From: SZAS-7 sp964514655
Lineage (GTDB): Bacteria > Chlamydiota > Chlamydiia > Chlamydiales > FEN-1388
Length of the DNA: 64,000 nt
Assembly: GCA_964514655.1 (NCBI GenBank)
Contig: CAZEQY010000009.1
Location: forward strand, 42,155 to 106,154
Direction: 5' to 3'
Numbering within the stretch: position 1 is the stretch's first letter; each line of letters begins with the position of its first letter. Made by a program: the position numbers and the translations under genes. Positions 25,433-33,142 of this stretch are shown here, in pieces. The notes beneath the pieces are model-generated. The model was not told where the DNA came from. It saw nothing but the letters and a program-made list of their open reading frames with translations, and did no database searches.

Positions 25433-25454
25433 CCGTGCCCGAAAACGGGCACGG
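25433..25454. repeat. Short GTGCCCG hairpin between dnaK and the Sel1-like gene
   Basis: A perfect 9-bp stem CCGTGCCCG/CGGGCACGG with a 4-nt loop, 19 nt after the dnaK stop. No T-run follows on the minus strand, so it is not a standard terminator; it may attenuate or protect the dnaK transcript end. The GTGCCCG word also forms the inner arms of the element at 44994-45268. Confidence 0.65.
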
Positions 25455-25473
25455 CAGCCCATGGGATTAAGGG

Positions 25474-27426
25474 TTATTTATTAGGCTCGTCTTTATCGAT
25501 GATTTCCACTTCTGCATCTTCGATAGTGTTTTCATCGCCGGCTTTTGCTTGAGGACCGTGGCTTTCTGCACCAGGTTGTGCATGGCCATCAGGTCCTGCA
25601 GCTTGAGCGCCTTGCGCTTTTGCCATCGCTTCGCCAATATGCTGCATATGATCTTCAAGCTCTTGCCTTGCAGCTTTGATGCGACTTGAGTCGTTAGACT
25701 CAATTGCCTTTTTAGCGTTGTCGATCTTTGCTTGAACATCAGATGCGATATTTGCCGGGATGTTGTCCTTATAGTCGCGAAGAGCTTTCTCTGCACGGAA
25801 GACTACAGCATCGCACTCGTTTTTCGCATCAATTGCTTCTTTTCGCTTTTTGTCTTCTTCAGCATGCACTTCAGCATCTTTGATGATGTTTTTAATCTCA
25901 TTCTCATCAAGACCAGACTTTGCCTGGATACGGATTTTTTGTTCCTTACCGGTGGATAAGTCTTTTGCATGTACGTGCAAGATGCCGTCCGCATCTATAT
26001 CAAACGAGACTTCAATCTGAGGGACGCCTCGTGGTGATGGTGGCAAGTCTGAAAGGTCAAAGCGACCAATTTCTTTATTAGCCTCTGCCATTGGACGCTC
26101 TCCCTGCATAACGCGGATCGTAACAGCCGTTTGGTTGTCGCCAGCTGTAGAAAAGACCTGCTTTTTTTGCGTTGGGATTGTGGTGTTGCGCTCGATGATT
26201 GGAGTCATCACACCGCCTAATGTTTCAATACCTAATGTTAGTGGTGTAACGTCAAGTAGAAGAATGTCTTTTACTTCACCTGCAAGTACGCCGCCCTGAA
26301 TAGCTGCACCAATAGCCACAGCTTCATCCGGGTTTACGCTCTTATTTGGCTCTTTGCCAAATATAGAGCGCACTATCTCTTGCACTGCCGGCATACGTGT
26401 CATACCGCCAACGAGGATTACCTCTTTGACATCATCCTTAGATAGGCCTGCGTCCTTTAATGCCTTAAGGCATGGCTCGCGAGTGCGCTCGGTAAGGCTG
26501 TGCGTAAGCTGTTCGAGCTTTGCACGTGTCAAGGTGAGGGTAAGGTGTTTTGGACCTGATGCATCCATCGTGATAAATGGCTGGTTGATCTCTGTTGTCG
26601 TGGTGCCAGATAGCTCAACTTTTGCTTTTTCAGCAGCATCTCTAAGGCGCTGCAAGGCCATTTTGTCTTTACGAAGATCTATGCCTGTATCTTTCATAAA
26701 CTCTTCGACGAGCCAGTGTAAGATAACAGCATCGTAGTCATCGCCACCAAGGTGCGTATCGCCATTTGTAGAAAGCACTTCGATAACGCCGTCGCCAATT
26801 TCGAGTATCGAAATATCAAACGTTCCGCCGCCTAGGTCAAATACCGCAATCTTTTTAGCTTCATGCTGTTTATCAAGGCCGTAAGCTAGTGCAGCAGCTG
26901 TAGGCTCAGGAATAATGCGGCGCACGTTAAGTCCTGCAATGCGGCCTGCATCTTTTGTAGACTGACGCTGAGCATCGTTAAAGTATGCCGGAACCGTGAT
27001 CACAGCATCTGTAACCTTTTCGCCTAAATAGGCTTCAGCAGTTTCTTTCATCTTGATAAGGACGTATGAAGCCACTTCTTCTGGCGTGATGATCTTGCCA
27101 CCGACTTCAAAGGCTGCATTGCCATTTTGACCGGCAACAACTTTGTACGAGACAATCTTTGCCTCTTCACCCACTTCAGAAAACTTGCGACCGATAAAGC
27201 GTTTTGCCGAGTAGATAGTGTTTTCTGAGTTTGTAATAGCCTGACGCTTTGCCGGAATACCAACCAAGCGCTCATTGCCCTTAAAAGCAACGACTGATGG
27301 CGTTGTGCGCGAACCTTCGGCAGAAGGAATAACAACAGGTTGGCCACCTTCCATGATGGCTACGCACGAGTTTGTTGTTCCTAAGTCGATGCCGATTATG
27401 CGCTGTTTTTTTGTTTGTTCTGCCAT
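25474..27426 (-). CDS. dnaK: Chaperone DnaK (Hsp70)
   Basis: 650 residues, the usual length. N-terminal IIGIDLGTTNSCVAIMEG, DAVITVPAYFNDAQRQ, AVFDLGGGTFDISILE and VKEVILVGGMTRMPAVQ define the ATPase domain. LLLDVTPLTLGIETLGG marks the linker and substrate domain, and the C-terminal tail is Gln/Ala/Gly-rich ending acidic (EDAEVEIIDKDE). Works with GrpE and a DnaJ (not in the window) in protein folding. AGGAG precedes the ATG; it is 35 nt downstream of grpE and under the hrcA promoter/CIRCE. Confidence 0.98.
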   Translation of the reverse strand: MAEQTKKQRIIGIDLGTTNSCVAIMEGGQPVVIPSAEGSRTTPSVVAFKGNERLVGIPAKRQAITNSENTIYSAKRFIGRKFSEVGEEAKIVSYKVVAGQNGNAAFEVGGKIITPEEVASYVLIKMKETAEAYLGEKVTDAVITVPAYFNDAQRQSTKDAGRIAGLNVRRIIPEPTAAALAYGLDKQHEAKKIAVFDLGGGTFDISILEIGDGVIEVLSTNGDTHLGGDDYDAVILHWLVEEFMKDTGIDLRKDKMALQRLRDAAEKAKVELSGTTTTEINQPFITMDASGPKHLTLTLTRAKLEQLTHSLTERTREPCLKALKDAGLSKDDVKEVILVGGMTRMPAVQEIVRSIFGKEPNKSVNPDEAVAIGAAIQGGVLAGEVKDILLLDVTPLTLGIETLGGVMTPIIERNTTIPTQKKQVFSTAGDNQTAVTIRVMQGERPMAEANKEIGRFDLSDLPPSPRGVPQIEVSFDIDADGILHVHAKDLSTGKEQKIRIQAKSGLDENEIKNIIKDAEVHAEEDKKRKEAIDAKNECDAVVFRAEKALRDYKDNIPANIASDVQAKIDNAKKAIESNDSSRIKAARQELEDHMQHIGEAMAKAQGAQAAGPDGHAQPGAESHGPQAKAGDENTIEDAEVEIIDKDEPNK

Positions 27427-27461
27427 ATAATTCTCCTAAAAATAAATCTATTAACTTTTTT

Positions 27462-27953
27462 TTACGTTTTGGGACCTGTTGAAACCTTGACTTTTGCCGG
27501 ACGAATAACGCGGTTGCCCATCTTGTAGCCGCGGGTAAACTCCTGTATCACGGTACCTTCGGCAAAGTTTGGGCTCTCTTCAGTTTCAATTGCCTCGTGA
27601 AGGTGGGGATCAAATATCTCACCAACTGCTTCAAACGTTGTAATGCCATTATCCTGAATCACCTGCTTAAGCTGCTGGAGAATCATGCGAAATCCAATTG
27701 CCCAGTGCTTAATTTCATCAGATGAGTTTTGTGACGCATTAAGAGCCTGCTCAAAATGATCAAGCGGCTGTAAAAAGTCTAACACCACATCCTGAATAGC
27801 AAAGCTTTGAGACTCTATCTTCTCTTTTTGCAGGCGCTTTCTTGTATTTTCTATCTCTGCAAGAGCGCGAAAGTACTTGTCTTTATACTCTGCAAGCTCA
27901 GCGTTTAACTTGCCAAGCTCATCTTGAGGCTCTTGTGGTGCTTCATTTGTCAT
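27462..27953 (-). CDS. grpE: Nucleotide exchange factor GrpE
   Basis: 163 residues: N-terminal coiled coil (ELGKLNAELAEYKDKYFRAL, then AEIENTRKRLQKEK), then the GrpE core with LDFLQPLDHFEQAL, GFRMILQQLKQV, FDPHLHEAI and GYKMGNRVIRPAKVKVS. Releases ADP from DnaK. The ATG overlaps the hrcA stop (ATGA at 27950-27953), so translation is coupled. It is a little shorter at the N-terminus than E. coli GrpE. Confidence 0.97.
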   Translation of the reverse strand: MTNEAPQEPQDELGKLNAELAEYKDKYFRALAEIENTRKRLQKEKIESQSFAIQDVVLDFLQPLDHFEQALNASQNSSDEIKHWAIGFRMILQQLKQVIQDNGITTFEAVGEIFDPHLHEAIETEESPNFAEGTVIQEFTRGYKMGNRVIRPAKVKVSTGPKT

Positions 27954-29134
27954 ATATCGTTCTCTTCTGTATGGCCCTCTAAAAGGGTTTGTGGTTTTGG
28001 TCCTAAAAGCAGCTTGCGGGTTTGATAGTCAAGTTCATATCCTGCTGCCTGGGGTTTTCTAAAGTCAATCTTGTACTTAAATAGGTTCTTATCAAGAACC
28101 TGGGAAACTTCTTTTGCTACAGAGTCTAAAAGCAAAAATAGCTGCTTGTAAGGTACTCTCATAGGCCCGATAATGCCAACTGAGCCCACACACCTGTTGC
28201 CAATATGATAGGGCGCTGAAATAAGAGAGCAGTTTGCTTTACTTGTCAAAAAGGCAAATAGGTCTTCACCTATCCAGCATTTCATCTTGCCGGCGCGCTG
28301 CACATCGCGAGCTAAAGAGCGAAGGGCGGTGAGGTTTTCAAAGAGGCTTAAACTTGATGCTAGGCTTTCTGCTTCTTGAAATTCCGGATAGCGTAAGAGC
28401 TTAGAAAACCCTGTTCTAAAGACATCTTCAGAGCTAAAGTTTGCATATGTTACAAGGTAGCGAGCCATTGTCTCTTGGTAAAAGCGAAGGGCAAGTTCAT
28501 GCTCTTCTGGCGAAAGGGGCTCTAGGACACTTTCGTTATTCATCAGACGGCTTTGAAAGTAGCTTTCGATGCGAAGAACGCTATGGGCGCTAATTTTATG
28601 CGGAGCGTGCAACACTTCGGTATAAACCTGCCCAAAGCTTGTTAAGATGACTGCAAGACAGCGGCTAGAATCAAGTGAAAAGAGCTTTATGCTTGTAACA
28701 AAGTCCTGGTCAAAACGAGGGGCTGTAAGAAAGGCGGCACACTGGGCATGCTCTGCAGTTGCCTCGGTGATGCGCTGCAAAAATAGGGCTATAGCTTTTA
28801 GATTTTCGGCATCTTCTAAAGAGGCTATATGAGATGGGGTTTCTGATTGCTCAAAGTTATCTAAGCAGTTTAATGCATAGAGACGAAAGGCAAGCTCTGT
28901 AGGCACGCGGCCACCGGAAGTATGATGCTGCATAAGGTAGCCATCTTCTTCTAAGCTAGCAAAGTAGTTACGAATGGTAGCTGAGCTTAGGTCCGGAAAG
29001 CCCACCTCTTTAAGGGTATTAGAACCTACTGGTTTTCCTGTTTTGAGGTAGTACTCTATCAAAGCAGTAAGGACACGAAATTCCTTATCGCGCTTTTGGC
29101 GCTCTTTCTGTGATGCTGTGTCGACGAGCTTCAT
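27950..29134 (-). CDS. hrcA: Heat-shock repressor HrcA
   Basis: 394 residues. N-terminal winged helix (FRVLTALIEYYLKTGKPVG, then SSATIRNYFASLEEDGYL) with GRVPTELAFRLY; later GAF-like and HrcA-specific sections (NRCVGSVGIIGPMRVPY). Represses heat-shock operons by binding CIRCE. It carries an extended C-terminal tail (KFRKPQ-like through TEENDI) of the kind reported for chlamydial HrcA. First gene of hrcA-grpE-dnaK; the order without dnaJ is the chlamydial arrangement. A degenerate CIRCE and promoter lie upstream, so it is probably autoregulated. Confidence 0.96.
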   Translation of the reverse strand: MKLVDTASQKERQKRDKEFRVLTALIEYYLKTGKPVGSNTLKEVGFPDLSSATIRNYFASLEEDGYLMQHHTSGGRVPTELAFRLYALNCLDNFEQSETPSHIASLEDAENLKAIALFLQRITEATAEHAQCAAFLTAPRFDQDFVTSIKLFSLDSSRCLAVILTSFGQVYTEVLHAPHKISAHSVLRIESYFQSRLMNNESVLEPLSPEEHELALRFYQETMARYLVTYANFSSEDVFRTGFSKLLRYPEFQEAESLASSLSLFENLTALRSLARDVQRAGKMKCWIGEDLFAFLTSKANCSLISAPYHIGNRCVGSVGIIGPMRVPYKQLFLLLDSVAKEVSQVLDKNLFKYKIDFRKPQAAGYELDYQTRKLLLGPKPQTLLEGHTEENDI

Positions 29135-29157
29135 CCGAATTTTCCCTCTTTGCCCTT

Positions 29158-29220
29158 ATTCTAAGACAAAGAAGATTTATCGGTCAATAGAATTTAGCAC
29201 TCTAGCGGTCAATCTGCTAA
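29158..29220 (-). promoter_or_regulatory. hrcA operon promoter with degenerate CIRCE operator
   Basis: The CIRCE consensus is TTAGCACTC-N9-GAGTGCTAA. On the plus strand 29194-29202 is a perfect TTAGCACTC, the spacer is 9 nt, and the other arm (29212-29220) reads ATCTGCTAA, matching 6 of 9 bases. On the minus strand the best promoter is TTGACC (29187-29182), 18 nt, TAGAAT (29163-29158), just downstream of the operator. A second candidate, TTGACC within the CIRCE spacer plus TATTGA at 17 nt, would overlap the operator. Confidence 0.7.
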
Positions 29221-31680
29221 TTACTCATCCGTCTCTTTATACCCGTCAATCACCTCTAATTCATAGTCCCCATAGAGCGTCCTTTTAGGCGCGCCGGAAT
29301 GCTCTTGCCTCACATCCTTAACTCGACTTGGCTGAACAACAGTGGTTTGTGTGGGAGTTGTTGGTTTGGATTTTGTTAGACTTCGATCAACAACAGCTAC
29401 CGGGGCAACAGGCACCGCAGGAGCTAGCGGGGTTGTACGCAGCCTTTGGCTAGCAGCTACAGGCGTAGAAACAACTTCTGTCGGAGGGGTTGTTGGGGTT
29501 TTTCTTAACCTTTGATCAACTTGCCCCTTCTTTGAAAGCTCAACATCCCTAACAAGGTCTTTATGCACCTCTGGGTCTAAACTAAGTTTTTTAATTAACT
29601 CTTCTGGAGGCAATTTATGAAAAACGTCCAGAAGCTTAGCACGAATGAGCGCCCTATCAGGCACCTGGTCAACATGAAACTCCGTGTACACACCAGGAGA
29701 GAGGCTAAAAGACTCCACATGGTTGAGATAGAGCCTCACATAAGTCTCAGCAAGCTTTGCATCGCCCGCAAACGAACATCCCAAATTTCTAAAGTGCTGG
29801 TGCACTCGTCCATAGAGCAAAAGCTCTTGCACTATCGGCAAAAGAACAGGCACACCCTTTTTTATTAACGATTCACCCTTTGGCTGAATGGCAGCCGAAA
29901 ACGCCTTAAATGCCGCATCTCCGGTAAGCATAGAGGCAAAGGTCTTAAACTGCTCTACAGTAATGCGTCCATAAAGAAACGTCGTAACCTCCTGAAAATG
30001 CTGCTTACTTTCTTTTTCTGATATCGCCTCTTTTTTATGATCCGGGGTAAGCAATGACTCCACAATCACATTTAAGACGCTTAATACCGTAATTCTCGAA
30101 GAAGAGTGATAAATAAGCCCCACAATCCGTTTTGCAAGATGTACTAAAATGTCCGACTGGCTAGCAAAATCCTGCTTTACCCTTTCTGCTAGCGTTTCAT
30201 GAGGTTTAAGATCACCTTTTAGGGACTTATAGGCATGGACAGTAGCGCTGATAAGCACCTGTAGAGCAAAATTTGCAATACCGGCAACGCCGAGCTTGCT
30301 CTCTAAGGGGGCTTTATCTTGAGAAGTGTTCAGATTTTGCCCCATTGCCTTTTTTATCATTTCATAGACATACACAGTCAAAAGATCCCTAGTTTCCCGT
30401 CTCTGCTCTAAAGCAGAAGATCCTCCACAACCAGCCTTAAGATCAGCTTGTGTAACTTTTCTCAAAATCGATTCAGAGTCAGGCCGCTCTTGCAACGACT
30501 CGCGCAACATGCTTTGCGTTGTATCAAAGACCGTTTTAGATGCACGAAACCCAAATTTATCTAGTTCTAGATGCTCTATCTTATACCCCGCCGCAGACAA
30601 GATGAGGTTGCCAAGCGAGTGAGGATTCACAAGCTGATCCACACCAAGCTCTACAGCCATAGAAGAAAAGATCTTTATCAACAAATCCTTGCCTTCGAGC
30701 CAGTAGATCCAGTTATTGCGCATTTCGCTAGGAGCAAACTTATCTAAAAGTCGCTCCATAAGTTTTGCCATATGCTTTTCTAGCGCCTTTTGGAGCTCTA
30801 CTGACAGATTATCCGGCGTAAGGATTGCAGGATCAGGAAGCCCCGGAGGCAGGCCTCCATTCTCTTTATGCCAGCTAAGACGCGCTATAAACGAGGCATT
30901 TTCGCCGATAAATCGCTTTTCTTTGATGTACTCTTCTGCTTTATCCTGGCGGGACATTACAGACGCCAACGCCTTGAGTACAAGCGCCACATTTTTTGGC
31001 ACTGGAGATGTCTTTGAATCTTGGCGCTTTAGATCTTCGGCCATGTTGTTTTGCATCTCTTGCAGCTTAGTTACAAGGGTGAGGACAATATGCTCAAAGT
31101 CCACCCACGGAGATGTAAGCGACTTTCGAACCACGCCTTGAGTAAGCCTTGAAGTAACGCTTGAATAAGCGCGACCAAGCATCTGAACAAAGCTAGAGCC
31201 AACAAGACCATCGCGTACGGCTAGACGTTTTTGAACCTGGTAGTTAACATAGCGTAAAAAGGCTCTCGGTAAAAACGGCACCATGTACCACGCAGCGTAC
31301 ACGGCATTCTCTTCTGCTACGGCAGGAACCGTCCCCAAAATATCTGCAGCGACGCGCGGAATAGATTCATCAATAAGGCTCCCGGAAAGCTTACAAAGTG
31401 AAAGGCAGTCTTTAATAAGCACAACATCTCGCCCTTTTTCCTCAGCACTTTCTAGCGACGTTGCAAGAAAGACTTTTTTTCGCTCAACATCTTCTCTACG
31501 CTGCCTTTCTTTGATTGTTAGGAGTGTCTCTTCAGAAAATAAGGGGGTTGAACTGAACACCTGAGCAACTTTTGACACAAGCTTTAAAGCAGATCGAAAG
31601 CCAAGGTCTATTTGACCAGCTAGCGGCATACGTTCAAACAAGCTGCACACTCTACTACCCGTAGCGGAACCGACTTGCAT
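29221..31680 (-). CDS. Large helical hypothetical protein with Pro/Thr-rich tail
   Basis: 819 residues, no family recognised. It has no signal peptide. The bulk (about residues 30-680) is predicted mostly helical with mixed charge and a few hydrophobic stretches (NAVYAAWYMVPFLPRAFL; VAGIANFALQVLISATVHAY). The last ~120 residues are disordered and Pro/Thr/Val-rich, with two related units (QRLRKTPTTPPTEVVSTP and SQRLRTTPLAPAVPVAP) and an acidic end. A good GGGGG-type ribosome site precedes the ATG. Single gene. Large size, lack of enzymatic motifs and a low-complexity tail fit a secreted or structural protein, but this is inference. Confidence 0.6.
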   Translation of the reverse strand: MQVGSATGSRVCSLFERMPLAGQIDLGFRSALKLVSKVAQVFSSTPLFSEETLLTIKERQRREDVERKKVFLATSLESAEEKGRDVVLIKDCLSLCKLSGSLIDESIPRVAADILGTVPAVAEENAVYAAWYMVPFLPRAFLRYVNYQVQKRLAVRDGLVGSSFVQMLGRAYSSVTSRLTQGVVRKSLTSPWVDFEHIVLTLVTKLQEMQNNMAEDLKRQDSKTSPVPKNVALVLKALASVMSRQDKAEEYIKEKRFIGENASFIARLSWHKENGGLPPGLPDPAILTPDNLSVELQKALEKHMAKLMERLLDKFAPSEMRNNWIYWLEGKDLLIKIFSSMAVELGVDQLVNPHSLGNLILSAAGYKIEHLELDKFGFRASKTVFDTTQSMLRESLQERPDSESILRKVTQADLKAGCGGSSALEQRRETRDLLTVYVYEMIKKAMGQNLNTSQDKAPLESKLGVAGIANFALQVLISATVHAYKSLKGDLKPHETLAERVKQDFASQSDILVHLAKRIVGLIYHSSSRITVLSVLNVIVESLLTPDHKKEAISEKESKQHFQEVTTFLYGRITVEQFKTFASMLTGDAAFKAFSAAIQPKGESLIKKGVPVLLPIVQELLLYGRVHQHFRNLGCSFAGDAKLAETYVRLYLNHVESFSLSPGVYTEFHVDQVPDRALIRAKLLDVFHKLPPEELIKKLSLDPEVHKDLVRDVELSKKGQVDQRLRKTPTTPPTEVVSTPVAASQRLRTTPLAPAVPVAPVAVVDRSLTKSKPTTPTQTTVVQPSRVKDVRQEHSGAPKRTLYGDYELEVIDGYKETDE

Positions 31681-31752
31681 ACATCCCCCTTTAATTTCGC
31701 CAAACTAGCAAAAGGGCAGAATCAAATCACTACTTAATTATGTTTTTTATTG

Positions 31753-32088
31753 TTAAAACAACCTGCGTCCATTTGGAACCTGCTTAGTAGGCTCTAAAAG
31801 AACAACATGATTCTCAGCATCCGGCAGTCCAAGTGTGAGCACTTGAGAAATAAATGGGCCTATTTGCTTTGGGGCAAAGTTAACAACTCCAATCACCTGC
31901 TTGCCAACAAGCTCTTCTTTTTTGTAGTGGGTGGTAACTTGTGCAGAAGACTGCTTGATACCCAAATCTCCAAAATCAATGTCAAGTTTGTAGGCAGGCT
32001 TTTTAGCTTCAGGAAAGTCATAGACAGCTACGATAGTTCCAACACGGATATCTACTTTTAAAAAGTCTGAAAATGCTATTGTATCCAC
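31753..32088 (-). CDS. csaA: CsaA-like tRNA-binding-domain chaperone
   Basis: 111 residues, aligning along its length with Bacillus CsaA: FLKVDIRVGTIV, FPEAKKPAYKLDIDFG, GIKQSSAQVT, GKQVIGVVNFAPKQIG and VVLLEPTKQVPNGRRL. CsaA is a dimeric OB-fold protein with chaperone or export-related activity. The start is a GTG at 32088 with GGAGG just before it; this ribosome site is formed by the last codons of the MarR-GNAT gene, so translation is coupled to that gene. Confidence 0.92.
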   Translation of the reverse strand: MDTIAFSDFLKVDIRVGTIVAVYDFPEAKKPAYKLDIDFGDLGIKQSSAQVTTHYKKEELVGKQVIGVVNFAPKQIGPFISQVLTLGLPDAENHVVLLEPTKQVPNGRRLF

Positions 32089-33078
32089 CTAGTCCTCCAT
32101 TAATTTTTTGTGTAAAATGTATCCATCTTGATAGCTTCCATCGGCATTGCAAATGGCTTCTGGAATAGTGCCAACGATACTAAACCCAAGTTTTTTATAA
32201 AGCTCTATAGCCCTTGTATTGCTGCTAAGCACCATATTGTACTGCATGGCCCTGTAGCCTTGTTGCAAGGCGATTTTTAAGGAGGCATCCACCAACCTCG
32301 TGCCAAGGCCTTTTCCTCGATAAGAGCTTGTAATCATATAGGCAGCATTTGCTATATGCTTGCCTCTTCCAGAGAAGTTGGGCTTCAGATAAAACCCGCC
32401 CACAATTTCTGAAGTGGCAACTAGTTTGCAGACAAAGACGCTAGAAGCTGCACCAAAAAAGAGGTTTTGAAACTCCTGAAAGGTACCACTTTCGTTTGGA
32501 AAGTAGCCATCAACACCAACTACCTCTTGAAAAATGGCAAAAAGAGCCTCCTCATCGCCTTGGCAAAAATGCTCAAGGATAACCCCAGGTGATAATGGCA
32601 TACTAAAACCTTGCTTAGAACTAATCTTAGCCCCCTGCAAGCGCAAATTTTGCAAGCCCTTGGCATATAAATCTACGCCCCTTGCCACAAGCTCAGCCTC
32701 TTCAGGCAAAAGCGAAAGCAAGGCCCCATGCGTTTGTCTAAAGGCAATAGGCTCAAATGCATTAAGGGTTTTGTTCCCAAGTTCAGTAAGGTGAATAAAG
32801 CGCTTTCTTTTATCAGCCTGATCTTGAGAAGTGCTGATGTAGCCCTTCTTTACAGCCCTTGCGATTAGCCTACTTACGGTAGACTTTTCAAGTAGCAGCC
32901 TTTCTGCTACTTCCTTCATAGTAGGCCCATCCATTTTCGCAAGCTCAATCAAGAGATGACGCTCAGCAAGCGTAACCCCAATATCACCGTAGGCATCATT
33001 TAAAAGCCCAAGCTCGCGCACCACGCATCTTGCCCTCTCCCGTAAAAAATTTACCCCACCTACCGTCAACGCACTCAT
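32089..33078 (-). CDS. MarR-type regulator fused to a GNAT acetyltransferase
   Basis: 329 residues. Residues about 1-145 are a MarR winged helix (LAERHLLIELAKMDGPTMKEV, STVSRLIARAVKKGYIS, DKRKRFIHLTELG). Residues about 165-329 are a GNAT domain with the acetyl-CoA loop SYRGKGLGTRLVDASL and NMVLSSNTRAIELYKKLGF. MarR-GNAT fusions are a known architecture; the acetylated substrate is unknown. A MarR-type palindrome covers the promoter -10 at 33093-33107, so autorepression is likely. It is coupled to csaA downstream. Confidence 0.92.
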   Translation of the reverse strand: MSALTVGGVNFLRERARCVVRELGLLNDAYGDIGVTLAERHLLIELAKMDGPTMKEVAERLLLEKSTVSRLIARAVKKGYISTSQDQADKRKRFIHLTELGNKTLNAFEPIAFRQTHGALLSLLPEEAELVARGVDLYAKGLQNLRLQGAKISSKQGFSMPLSPGVILEHFCQGDEEALFAIFQEVVGVDGYFPNESGTFQEFQNLFFGAASSVFVCKLVATSEIVGGFYLKPNFSGRGKHIANAAYMITSSYRGKGLGTRLVDASLKIALQQGYRAMQYNMVLSSNTRAIELYKKLGFSIVGTIPEAICNADGSYQDGYILHKKLMED

Positions 33079-33092
33079 AACCCACCAATATA

Positions 33093-33107
33093 GTTGTATT
33101 ATACAAC
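33093..33107 (-). promoter_or_regulatory. MarR-type operator overlapping the -10 box
   Basis: GTTGTAT-T-ATACAAC is a perfect 15-bp palindrome (one central base). On the minus strand it contains TATAAT (33103-33098), a consensus -10, and it lies 15-30 nt upstream of the MarR-GNAT start codon. Binding here would exclude RNA polymerase. No good -35 is seen at 17 nt. Confidence 0.7.
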
Positions 33108-33142
33108 CATCTTAGCCAAAGGACGCCAATTGGGTCAAGCAC

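Noticed and set aside
26354..26737. 127-residue plus-strand frame opposite dnaK
   Set aside because: Antisense shadow of a highly conserved gene with no translation signals.
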